Assembly (NCBI GenBank): GCA_017979445.1
Contig: CM030719.1
Span: 23,365,996-23,429,995 of the forward strand
Direction: 5' to 3'
From: Akebia trifoliata
Taxonomy: Eukaryota > Streptophyta > Magnoliopsida > Ranunculales > Lardizabalaceae
DNA length: 64,000 bases
Shown here in pieces: positions 32,131-43,690 of the stretch. The position numbers and the translations under genes are program-made. The notes under the pieces were generated by a model that ran no database searches, was not told the origin of the DNA, and worked only from the letters and a program-made list of their open reading frames with translations. The number at the start of each line of letters is the position of its first letter. Positions within the stretch are counted from its first letter, which is position 1.

Positions 32131-33970
32131 CCCTTCTAGATTCTACCCTTTAAAATTTTATAGTAAGATCCACTCATGAAATATGACTCATGAGAAAACA
32201 GATCCCAACCATTTAGATACAAGATCTAACAGTTGTGATTTATGCGTATCTTGAAAACACATATCGCAAAGATACTTATCCCAAAAATAAATCTCAACCA
32301 TTGGATTTTGTGTTTACACGGTCAGGATCATGTGTTTTTTTCATTCTTCATGTGTCAAGGGATCCTGATCCTTGTTTGTAATTTAAATAAAAATGTGATC
32401 TTGTGCTTAAGAATATTCTAATCCACTTTATTTTATTTATGAAAAGAAAAATGTAATTATTCAAACATATATTAACAAATAATTATAAAACAAATTAGAT
32501 TATTTAACACATCTGGGTTTTAAAACCATGGCAATCTTTGCAGAATAAAGAATAAAGCTCGCTAATTACACAATACAGAATGTTTTTACCGAGCATGAGG
32601 TGTTCTATGGCCCAAATGATAGTTTTTGAAGATCCCATGGCCAACAATAAACAAAATCCAATAATTATAATACATTCAATCGAAACCATATAGGGTATCA
32701 TTTGTGGTATGTATATAAATCAAACCAACCTGATTATTGGCTGTCCAAATATGAGCTGAGAGGCTAAAAAACAATTCCTTGGTAGAAAAAAATCGAAGGC
32801 GACACTGGTGATGGCGGGTCCTTAGTCCTGCAAGTGAAAACATATTTGGGAGAGGAGAGTTTCACTGTATAAGATACATAATGCTTTGAACTTTCCATTA
32901 TCATAGTTTAATTATCAAAAGAAATATCATCATAATCAGTCACAAGCACAATATATTGAAGATGAAATTTAATCGAAAGTTTATTTTTGTATATTTAGGT
33001 GGAAATCAATATTCATTTCGCAACTGAAATTATTAAATTTCATAGAAAAAAAAACAAGATTTCGTTGGAAATATTTTGATGAACAGTAAGTAAAATTCAA
33101 TCTGAATTTTCACTTTTGAACAAAATTATAACATTTACAAGTAACAATTTATAGAAATCGACAAAATAAATTGATTTTACAAACAATTTGTAAGTTTTTC
33201 TTTGAAAGGTGAAAGGACTAGTAAATCATTCAGTACCTAATAAACAATTATGATAATTTAGATACTTATGTACTTGGATATATGAATAAATTATTCACAA
33301 ACATTTAAAAAATAAAAATATAATAATTTAGTTCTCGATAACTTGTTAATTTAAGCACGTGTTTTAACGTGAAGTTGTACTTCGTAACATTCCAGGTAGA
33401 ATGCAACTATTTTGTAGTTGTCGAACTCTCAAGTACTAGAGCCAAATGTGTAGCGGAATGCCACTTATCTTTATTTCCGCAATCCAAATGGTTGTTTATG
33501 GGTGGCTAGATTGAGTCAAAAGTGTATTTTCATGTTTGCTGTATCAATTTCAACAATTTTTAACAAAAAAATTCTTCACATTCCCATGAATATTGTATTT
33601 ATTTCCAAACTGATTGAAATGCTTCTACAAAATATTTCCCTTCTAGGCTGACCAAAATAGACACTAAAATTGAATTTTTAATCCATTGGTAGTTCCTATT
33701 ACCCTCAGATGCTTATTCCCAGTGTATTTATTGCACTTTAACATGTGCCCTTAGGGACACGTTAACAAAACCCATTAACAATTTATCAAATGGATGGAAA
33801 AAACCAAACACGTAATTTAAGAAAGAAATGACACATACCTTGGAGCTACCTGTCAGAAGGGTAACTGCCATGAACTGCTCAATCTCAAAACATCACGATG
33901 AGAAGCATTGTGGTTCCCTTGCTACCTTAACCCGAACATGATGGAAATACAGGAATGGGGTTCAAATATC
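32131..33970. other. intergenic, 3' flank of the 848-aa protein gene
   Basis: It is AT-rich. An open minus frame at 32504-32701 shows no domain and is downstream of the true last exon. 33700-33970 is probably the 3' UTR. Nothing else is recognised. Confidence 0.5.
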
Positions 33971-36900
33971 CTAGACGATCCCTAAAGAAATGCTGGAAGT
34001 TGCATTGATCTTAAGGGGATGCTCTGGGATATAGGTCAGCCCTGTCATGCCAGGCATATTTCCCAATTAGAATTTCAGATTGATAATCAGATCTGCATAC
34101 TTTTGTTAAAGAAAAAAAAACATTTTTGCAGGAATCCCATTGGGAAATGATGCTGAGAGTTTAGCATTGCACATCTCCCTAGTCATGAAGAACCAAATTT
34201 TCTTATAAAATAGCAGAAATTATTCTAGAATCTGCATGGGTTTTCACAGAAAAAGACCAGTCCAGTACTCCAGTCTGGTCAAAAACCCTTAGTTGGCAAC
34301 TTCAGGTATTATACAGTTAGAATATGTAGATTTGATGTATTATTATTATTTATTTTAAAAAAAAAACATTTGATATGGCAGAACTTTTCAAAGATATATA
34401 AAATATGGGTAATAAAAAACATAAAATGGGCCTATTATAACCAAACTTGGAGCTAATTACCCTTTAAAGACAGCTGAAATTTTGACCTGAAAACTCTATA
34501 TTAAACCTCAATGTACCCTTGCCAGCATTTTGGCATTCCAGTTTCTAACAACTGAATTTCTGATATTTTCTTTGAGTGTCGACCAAACTATAATTTTTCC
34601 TGTATCGTACTTTTTCTTTATGAAATAATAACTACAACTATATCCTTTCAATGTAACTGCTACAAAATCAAGATAAGAGAATGAGAATATGCATACCTTT
34701 CTCCTTAACATGAATCTGGAGAGTATCTAGAGTAATAATGCCATCTGTCAACGGGAGCAACTCGAGCTTCACAGTAGCCATAGATTGACAAGGAACACAT
34801 CTAATGCAACCACATCGAAAAAAAAATGATCCTCAATATTTTCATCCAAAATTAAAAATAGAGAGCTTCTATTGGCACCCCAACTTTTACTTATTACACC
34901 CCATTTTCTTAAATTATTTATCACACCCCAATTAAAGATTAAAACACACTCTTCAAACATTACAAAGGTTTGGCTCAAAGTATAAAAAAAATTAGCACTC
35001 GTTCAAACAATTTTGGTAGTTGTTTCTATACCTAAACACAAAAGATAGAAATCTAGCAAACAAAAAGAGAGAGAGAGAGTTTCTATTGACACCCCAACTT
35101 TTATTTATTCTCAACCATTCACTTATTTTCTTTATTTTTAATTGGGGTGCTAATAGCAGCTCTCTAAAAATATCAAGAAGGCAGATAATATTACCCTAGA
35201 GGAACTGCACTCTGCAACAACAGCTGTGTACAACCCCAACCAGTATTTGAAACAACATCAGTGCCGAGAACAGTATTCTCGTTGAGAGAGACAGATCTTA
35301 TTCCACCACTAGCCTTTTCTTCTGGATTCTTCGATACAAGAGGCAATGAGCTCAGCCTCTGCACACCATTACTGCATCTCTCTCTTCCTGCAAACTCAGA
35401 AAGGCCAACAAATAGGCTCATTGGAGTTGATGGTGTAGAATTCAAGGGTACTACTGATGCAGGTGAAGTAATTGATGCTGGAGCAAGAATTGTTAAGGTT
35501 AGATCCTCTGACGTTAAATTTGAAGCTTGAAGGGTCAACACCTGAAAATATGATAAAAATAGAGAGCTTCTATTGCCAAACCATCTTTTGCTAATGCCAC
35601 CCCCAAGATGTGTTAATTCTTTGATGACTTACATATGAATTAGGGTGGCATTAGCAAAAGTTGGTGTGGAAATATAATCTCTAAAAATTAAGATAGTAAG
35701 TTACGAGTTTAATGTGCTTAACAAAAAGAAACAGAACAACTTCATTAGATAGTTATGTAACCTGAACAGGAAGATGAGAAACTCTTCCATTGGGTCCAAA
35801 AGTTTGCTCTGACATTTCAGACGCAACAGAGATCATGAGATCTCTTGTGACACGTGGTTGCCAACTTGTCGGTTGCTTAAAAAATAGCCTTGATTCTATG
35901 GCATACATCACAAGCAAAACATTTAAATCAGTATAATAAAAATAGAGAGCTTCTATTGCCACCCCAACTTTTACTAACAGCACCCCAATATGTGTGCTAA
36001 TATGAATTGGGGTTCTGTTAGCAAAAGTTGTTGTGGCAATAGAACCTCTCTAAAAGTACACTCTTTCAATATTTCAGAATGGTACAGACAAAATGTAAGT
36101 ACCAGTGTAGTTGCATCGACATGATACTAAAACCATGTACTGATCAGCACTTGAAGAAACCCTCCTTTCTTCAATCTTGGATGGCAGATGTGTATTAGGA
36201 TTTAACCCTCCGGCCAGAGAGTGTGATGACGGAGAATTTCTTTCACTGTTAGTCTTAGGATTCCTCCACATCGAAGTCGTTGGTTTGAGAATGAAAGAGT
36301 GTTCTTCTCCTCTCCTGCCATGTTAAACATCAAAATCGGCTCTTGTGACTAGAACAAGAACTTGTGAATCCAAAAGATGTGTTCCATTCTATGGTGCCTG
36401 GAAACTATTTGGTTTCTTTTTTCATTTTCTCCTTCACTGGACAAGGCTATTAATCCATTTGCACATGATGTAGACACTAGATTCACAATTTTATGTTCTT
36501 CAATTTCTTACATAAGTAGTGAGGTTATCTTGACTCTCCAAAAATAGAAATATATATAACAAGGGGTAAGAATGACTGAAGGCAAAAAGTCCATCTAGAA
36601 AAAAAGTTGCAAAATATATACATTACATAAGATATATATATATATATAACAAAACAAAAAAATATTCATAATGAAGACAGGTTGACTGTAAATTTTTCAA
36701 GTTTACAGAGATGTAAACTTGACTATGCACACCTGATTTTCATTTCGATGGTACACTCACAGGCTATATCATATATAGTTATATTTCTACAGATATTCGA
36801 AACATCATAAAAGTATAAAGTGCAGAGAAATACAAGCAGAATTTGAAGTCACGATGGGTTGAAAATGACACCAAACATGGTCATATATACAAAACTGAAG

Positions 36901-39900
36901 CAAAATAGAAACCAATGCTGATTGTTACTGAGACGGAAACATTGCATTATTCAATTTCTCAAGCATAGCTTAGAAAATTTTGAAACAGACTTCCTTGGCC
37001 ACAAGCCATTGTTTCTTGATCGGTACGGCCACAACCCAAAACCATAAAAGTTCTTCTCCGGGGTCTGCAGCTTTAGCATAAGGTGAATAGCTTAAGAAGA
37101 AATCTTGTTATGCCTCACTTAGAAAAATGATACCCCATGAGCACGTCAGTAAACCTTCAAGATGGAATTTTTTTATTGTGAAGTCTTGAGAAATGAAGTT
37201 TATATTCTTACGCACTAAGAGAAATCATTCCAAGGGAATCCAAAAATAGATAGTTTAAGATCAATACTCTCCACCACACCCCTTTTACCCTGCCCGAAGT
37301 TTTCTAACTGAAGGGGAGATCTACCTGTAATTCAGAAGGAAAACTTGTACTCCATGACAAAAGATGCTTCAAAAACATGAATGTTAACACTTGACAAACA
37401 AAAATAGCACGGATGAAATTGCCAAGATAGAATTTGGTTTTTAACCAAAAAAAATTGTTTTTTTTTTTTTTCTAATTTATCTAAGTGCTTATAAAAAAAT
37501 GGTTTTTAACAAGGAAATTTATAAACTGATGTACATAGCATAGGCACCAACCTGAGGGAAAGATTTGGCAAACTGTGGTCATTTCCAGCTTCAACGCATG
37601 CAATTGGCAAGGATTGAGGTGGTCCACCGTTTGAAGCCTCCTCAAAAACAACTGTTATTGCATCTAAAAATATCACAAGATCTGGTGTGTGTACTGGAGA
37701 AACATTCTGCGAAAACAATATATTTAATGTTAGAATTGAACGACAGAATCCAACAAATAAGTTCACAACATACTCTATAGAAACGTTCTAAACAGCTCCA
37801 AAAATATTTACAAACCACACTAATTTGATTATGTGAACTCATACCTTTATCTGAACACAAAGGAGATCTTCCGTATTGCAGTCCGAAGCAAAAGAATGGA
37901 TCTCTACTGGTTGAATAATTTCAAGTTTTCTTCTCCACTTCTTGCCCGGTATATACATACCTTCCAATCCACAATGAACAGAAAATCTTTCTGGCTCCAA
38001 TGACACACCTCGAAAAGATAAAAGCTCCTCATTCCCAACTTCTTGACTCTTCACAGACTTCTGGGGTGAGAACTGATCCCAAGCTTCGAGGTCAAAGATA
38101 GGTTTGGAATTGGAGGTCGGAACAGGAGGTAGTGCGGTGCTTTGAGGAAGTGAAGGCATAGAATGGCTTCTAGAGTGACCAAAAGAGAAGAGTTGGGAAC
38201 CTGACGAGACAGAAAAACTAGGCTTATGAGACACGCTAACAGTGCCAGAACTTGAACTCAAAGAAGGGGGAGATAATGAGTTAGATGGATGGGGAAGAGT
38301 ACAATCCAAAGGAAGCAACCATTTAAGCAGTTCGTGGCATGGGCCGTCCTGCTTTTCATCAACTAATTTGCCTGGATTCTCAGAAGCAGAACTTCTATCC
38401 TGATTCTCAAATTGAAGAACTTCAAGGACAGGATTTTTTAAAAAATCAATTCCAACATTCACTTGTAAAAGTACCTGGATCCTTCCAAACAAGAAAATGG
38501 GATGAGAATAAGTCCCAGTTCAGGAACTGATTTTTTCAAACTATTTAAAGTTACATATATATAGCGGAATACTAACGTTCAAGACCTCATGGGGATGTTA
38601 GCATTCTTCACCATAATTTTTTTTCCAATCATATCCCTACCCATTTTGTCTTTTGGTGAAAAAGAAAAGGATATATTAATCTTTTTACATAATAAATGCT
38701 TATTTACATAATAAATGCATTTAAATGTTTTGTTTGTAATAAATGCTTTGACAATCAATGCAAACAAGAATTTATTATGTAAAAAGACAAACATACTCTT
38801 ATCTTTTTCACTAAAAGACAACATGGTTAGGAGTATTATTGGAAAAAGAATGTTTAAAAAAATGCTAACGTCTCTATGAGATCTTGGACATTAATATTCC
38901 TCATAAATATGTGTGCATATATCAAAATAAGTAAATAAAAATACAATTCAAACTCACAGAAAAAACTAAGTAACAAAGTATCATAATTAACAACAACATT
39001 ACAGTGCTACACACTAGTTCATTAGCAATTTCCAAAGAGAAAAACCCTGTCGTTCTATCAATTTCCAAAGAGAAAAACCCTTTCGTTTTTTAGTTTTCGA
39101 TCCAGTTCAAAGCCATCAAGCGTGTAAAGTTTGTGCTGATAACGGCTGCAAGTGAAAATATATACATTTTGTAAATATTCAAGCCGTCTCAGGAGGACAC
39201 AGGTCATTCATCTAGTTGATCAAGTTAGCCATCAATGCACGTTTCGGCAAGAAAATTTTCTTAACCCATTAGCTTGGTTAAAGTAAACTAAATGAAAAAT
39301 AACAGGAATGCCTTCTTCTGATTTTCATAAATGAGTTAAGAAAGTATAGGAATTGCATGTTCTGTTTTTCCTGGATTATTTTAAGGTGGTATATATGGAA
39401 ACCCAAAGTTCTGTGAATGTTCTTGTGAATCTTTTAGGCAAGTGAAAAGCAAGGGCATTGGAGTTCTGCAACACGAGGAAGCCTTTAGTAGTCCCCTGTA
39501 GGGACCTCAACTAATTCCTAATTTAGTTGCCTTGCTTACCAGGAAGGTGGAAAAAGGATCAAAAGATCATATAATTAGAACCGAGAAGCAGACAAATTAT
39601 AACATATTCTCAACCTATGCGAAAAAAATTCAATTGAAGTTCACTATGAGTCATCTTAATCAACCTATTGGTCACTTGTTTTCTTGTTTATATCAATAAA
39701 TTTTTTGCCTCAAAAAAATCAACTTTGTAATGAACATTAAGAAATAATGCTCTCCAAGATACCAAACCGGACTACCAATCAAGATGTAAATTATCCAAGT
39801 CCAACGTATTGTACTGGAATATATTAAACAGACAACAAACTCCATCTATCGTCTAGACTAATTCATTTAGAGGAATGATAATACTTGAAAATTCTCCTTT

Positions 39901-42688
39901 TACAAGAACGCAGAAAGAATGACTAATTTCATGGACAAGCATAAAACATACCACTATGTCCCCATTAGAAAGAGAACAGCATTTGACGGTATTTTTAGCC
40001 ACCCCACCAGATACACTCGCATCAAAATTTCCTCTATCAAAAATTGCATTGAGATGAGTAACCTTTCTTGAAGTCTTTCTTGCTCCTGCATCATTTTCTG
40101 TGAATTTTTCTCCAACCAAAACAGAGCTTTCTGGATATGGTTCTTGTCCACTTTTTTTTGACCAAAGTGGCTCATCCGCCTCAGCAATTCTAACAAAAAA
40201 GTGAGAATTTTTAAATCTAGCTAATTGTGCCTCAGTCTGCTTTTTGTGGTCTTCCAATCTAAGAAGAGATTCACTTGCTGAAATATCTACTCCTGTATCA
40301 ATCTTATTTTTGTTTAACAGAGTTTTGCCATTCTGTTCTATAACAAAATTGGATTCAGTCCCTAAACTTTCATTTTTCTGCTTAGTAAGAATGCCATTTT
40401 TACTCAGCATAGCAGCAACTTTAAATGGAGTTATAATATTTGTATCCTGCTTCGGGGCCGATAAGCATACCAATATATGAACCAGTTCACCTGATGGTAA
40501 ACATGGAATTAGTGGCCAATACAACACCTTATGAGATTACTTAGTGCATTGCAAACTTGAAAGACAGAAACAGAAACATTCAAGAATGATATATAGGTAC
40601 CAGGAAAAATAATGGAGCGATCCAATGAGCGAAATGAACATATATCTGGATAATCACTCCAATTATCAGGAAGCTCCTCTGCAAGCACATATTGAGCATT
40701 AGGAATAATTGAAAAAGAAAAAATACATTGTTCATTTAAGAAATTTAATTTTAGCAAATTGAGGGTATGGGCTAAAGAGAAAATGTTGCTTAGATCATTA
40801 TCAAAATAGTGTTTAAGAAAACTAGGCATTGGACTTGTTCAATAGTATAAGAACACATTGCTTACATTTCTTGGAGTTCAAGATATGTTCAGTTACGGAA
40901 TCAAAGACTTTATCATCATCATCATCATTGAATGAAAAATCCCAATTATTTGGGGTTGGTAACATGAATCTTGTCCAGCCATTAAACTCAAATTGGGCAT
41001 TGTAAGTGTTCACAGTGATTTTTTTTATATCTTATTTTATCTTCTCTTTTGTTTAGTAAATGTCTGCTTATATTCACAGTAAGGATGTTATACAAGGAGA
41101 CAATTCATTGTGCACGAAGACACCACATTTTTAACATGTGTGACTCACCCGTTTGTGTAACCGCTAGTGTTAAGTTGAACAAGAGGTCATGAAGTGGGAT
41201 GATTAGACATTTAATAAATTTTCTTTCTAGTTTTATCTATCAATATATCATGGTATCTAATTTCATGTGGTTCATCCTTTTAGATGAACCAGAGCCATAG
41301 TATTGCACATCAATGCCAACATCAGTATTTCAATGACATCTGCAAGTCAAATGCAACAAGCCAAACAAAGTTAGACTCACCAACTAGGATAGCAAATGGG
41401 TCAGACTAACCTGCTAACACTTCAGTTTGGACCCGACTAGAATTAGATCTAGATACACATTAAGGTATGGATAATGGTGGTTGAACCTGGGCCAAACATT
41501 TAGGATATGATTGGAATGTCGATGAATCAAGATCAGCCTCGACCAAACCCAAATCTAAAATCATCCCAGGCCTATCTAAAATTCATGTTACGGTTTTTCT
41601 GATGAGCTCCCACTGCTGTACACAAAATGGGTAAGTGACCATGTGTTAACACAAACGTAGGAAACATCTGAAGATGAACAATAGGAAAAGATATTTGTGG
41701 GTCATTCTTTCATTTGTTGTGTGTTGGGGGATTTGGAAAGAGAGGATCAGAATGGTGTTTCAGGGGTAAGGCAAAGGTTCCTCATGAGGTGATTCTGGAC
41801 ATTTTGGGTTTACTGTTTTACTGGAGCAAACTGTGCAAAGACTTTGAAGGGGTTTTCTTTGAGGATTCTGTCTTCAAGAGGGAGTTACTTTGTAGTGCTT
41901 AGCTTATTTGAGGGTTTGGGTGTTTATAGTGGGAGGCTTTTGTTTTCTTTTTATTTTTTTTTCCTGTTTTTGTTCTTATTTTGCTTTTCTGTGAAGGGGC
42001 TATCTCGGCCTCTTGCTTTTTCTTTTTTTAATCTTTAATAAAAAAAAAAATTATATTTATAAAAATAAATAAAATATTGTCAGACCATTTCCCTTGATCA
42101 TGCGATCATGATGACTAGACTCCTGAGTTTGAAACTTGTCCTCAGTCCCAGAGATATTAGAGTTAATATGCATATATTTACATAGCATCTAGAAGAAAAA
42201 CAACACAATTCGTTAACCAATTTTGACTCTAACCATGTAATCATGATTATAAGCCATAAATTCATCACTGACATTCTAGCTTTACTCACAACTCTTGAGT
42301 CAAAACGGAGGCATGAGAACATCTTACAATACTAACACAAGTACTTAGACAAAACATATATAACACAACAAATCAGTCTAAAGTAATATAATAAATGGAT
42401 AAAGGAATTACTGTAGGGAATGATTATCCATCCTTCATCTTCAGTGACATCTGTGTGGTTTTCAATGACTGGAACTTGGTTCTTTGTACTTGGATCAGCA
42501 ACATCACTGTTTTCAACTCTAACTCTGCTGCTATCTCCATCACCATCTTCAGATGATGAAAATGGATTTTCAGCAATAAGACCCTCTAAAGTGGTTGCTT
42601 CTCTAGGCATGGAATGTGCATCCATCGGGAGTCCATGAACTTTCGGTTGATCTGAAACTACAGGCTGTGTCCTTAACAGAAAATTCAT
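33971..42688 (-). CDS. conserved plant protein of unknown function, 848 aa, ten coding exons
   Basis: Coding exons in transcript order: 42688-42412, 40678-40601, 40490-39952, 38474-37845, 37706-37552, 36314-36103, 35895-35762, 35541-35195, 34800-34697 and 34041-33971. All junctions are GT/AG, every phase closes, and the joined frame is 2,547 nt with a TAG at 33971. Landmarks in order are MNFLLRTQPVV, EDEGWIIIPYKELPDNW, RSLDRSIIFPGELVHILV, ITPFKVAAMLSKNG, KNSHFFVRIAEADEPLWSKK, NTVKCCSLSNGDIVVLLQ, ELLKWLLPLD, VEIHSFASDC, CRCNYTESRLFFKQPTSW, LPLTDGIITLDTLQI and GLTYIPEHPLKINATSS. I see no signal peptide, membrane helix or catalytic motif. The text recalls a widely conserved, probably single-copy plant family. 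The C-terminal beta-rich part could suggest a trafficking (TRAPP-associated) role, but that is a guess. Intron MITEs and a LINE scrap do not touch exons. Confidence 0.88.
34861..35164. mobile_element. Stowaway-like MITE (compound) in intron 8
   Basis: It starts 'gagagcttctattggcaccc', ends 'ggtgctaatagcagctctc', and is flanked by TA at 34859 and 35165. An inner second start ('gagagtttctattgacaccc' near 35075) suggests one copy jumped into or beside another. Its middle ('aaggtttggctcaaagtata') recurs in the foldback at 60908-62929. Confidence 0.7.
35562..35681. mobile_element. Stowaway-like MITE in intron 7
   Basis: It is 120 bp with inverted ends ('gagagcttctattgcc' against 'ggaaatataatctc'). 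'cttttgctaatgccaccc' in the left arm faces its complement in the right. The TA target duplication is at 35560-35561 and 35682-35683. Confidence 0.78.
35945..36050. mobile_element. Stowaway-like MITE in intron 6
   Basis: It is 106 bp with ends 'gagagcttctattgccaccc' and 'ttgtggcaatagaacctctc'. TA target duplications are at 35943-35944 and 36051-36052. Almost the whole element is one hairpin. Confidence 0.8.
38577..38889. mobile_element. AT-rich inverted-repeat MITE in intron 3
   Basis: 'gttcaagacctcatggggat' with 'gttagcattctt' at the left faces 'aatgctaacgtctctatgag' with 'atcttggac' at the right. The arms continue through 'ttttgtcttttggtgaaaaa' and its complement. It is related to 14860-15180. 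Confidence 0.7.
41700..42055 (+). mobile_element. LINE 3'-end fragment in intron 1
   Basis: The plus strand encodes a tail like that of plant LINE reverse-transcriptase ORFs (WCFRGKAKVPHEVI, LGLLFYWSK). T-rich 3' UTR follows, then 'taataaaaaaaaaa' near 42037-42050. It is antisense to the host gene and 5'-truncated, typical of dead LINE copies. Confidence 0.6.
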
Positions 42689-42781
42689 CGTCCCTACAAA
42701 GATATCTGCAGATTTTCACTGGAATTTAAGTTTAAAAAAACTCCAATTTATTTTCAGATCTTCCAATCATAGACAACTTAC

Positions 42782-43690
42782 CTCTCGATCTGGAGATTTA
42801 GGATTTCAAATGAATTATTAAGTGTCCAGTTTCTCCAATTATGCAAAACTGAAATTCAGTCTTGGGCTTCAAAATTGAGCTCATTTTCTACCATAAATGC
42901 ATAGTTTCCTCTTTGATGCCATTCAAAACTGAACCCCAACCATGTAATAATGTGATCCTACACGAGAAGAGATTCAAAAAGTGATGAAACCATAAAAATT
43001 TCATGTTTGATTTCAACATAAAATGCTCAAAACATAGCTCATCCATAATTGAATCCTACTTTGTGACAGATACAGACAAGATTAACAAAATTGAACAACA
43101 CTAATATGAACATTCGAACACAATCACATAGCAAAAAAAAAAAAAAGCCAAAACAGTAGGGGAGGAAAATCATGGACAACGTACCTCTAGATCTGGAAAT
43201 CTATTACTTCCGATGAGTTTCTCAATTAAAAAAGATTGGACAAAGAGAAAGAGATAGAGAGGCAAAATTGTATACTTTCTCCAAAGAATCAAGACTGAAA
43301 TTCAGACTAGTGTTTCAAAATTGAGCTTATTTTCTCTTACAAAGATCTAGTTTTCTCTTTGATTCCATTCAAATCTGAACTCTAATCATGTAAGACTGTG
43401 ATCCTATATGAAAAGCTATCGACCCTTAATCAAGATCTCAATTACGAAAACCAAAACGCATGATAATAGATTAAAAAATTAACTGAACTACAAGAATTTT
43501 CTGCTTAATCTGAACATAAAATGCTAGAAATCTAGATCGTCCAGAGAACAGAATCGATCCATAACTAACAAGAAATCAATGAGAGTAAAAAAGAAAAAAA
43601 AAACAGTTGCAGAGGTAAATCATGGAGAATGTACCTCTCGATCTAGAGATCTAGGGTTTCAGATAAATTTCGCCATTAAAAACCTTCGGC
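42782..43690 (-). repeat. triplicated 5'-UTR exon and splice donor of the 848-aa protein gene
   Basis: Three direct copies of a module share 'agatctctagatcgagag'-like exon text ending at a GT donor: exon ends at 43635 (GTACAT), 43185 (GTACGT) and 42782 (GTAAGT). Between donors lie about 450 and 403 bp of diverged repeat ('actgaaattcag', 'aaaattgagctcattttc', 'tgtgatcctacacgag'). The coding exon acceptor is at about 42694. Each copy could serve as an alternative first or cassette leader exon. The likely promoter is above 43690. Confidence 0.65.

Noticed and set aside
32504..32827. Alternative last exon of the 848-aa protein (open frame with GLIYI)
   Set aside because: An acceptor at 32827 gives an in-phase frame, but the exon at 34041-33971 reads GLTYIPEHPLKINATSS, fits the family and phase, and is nearer.
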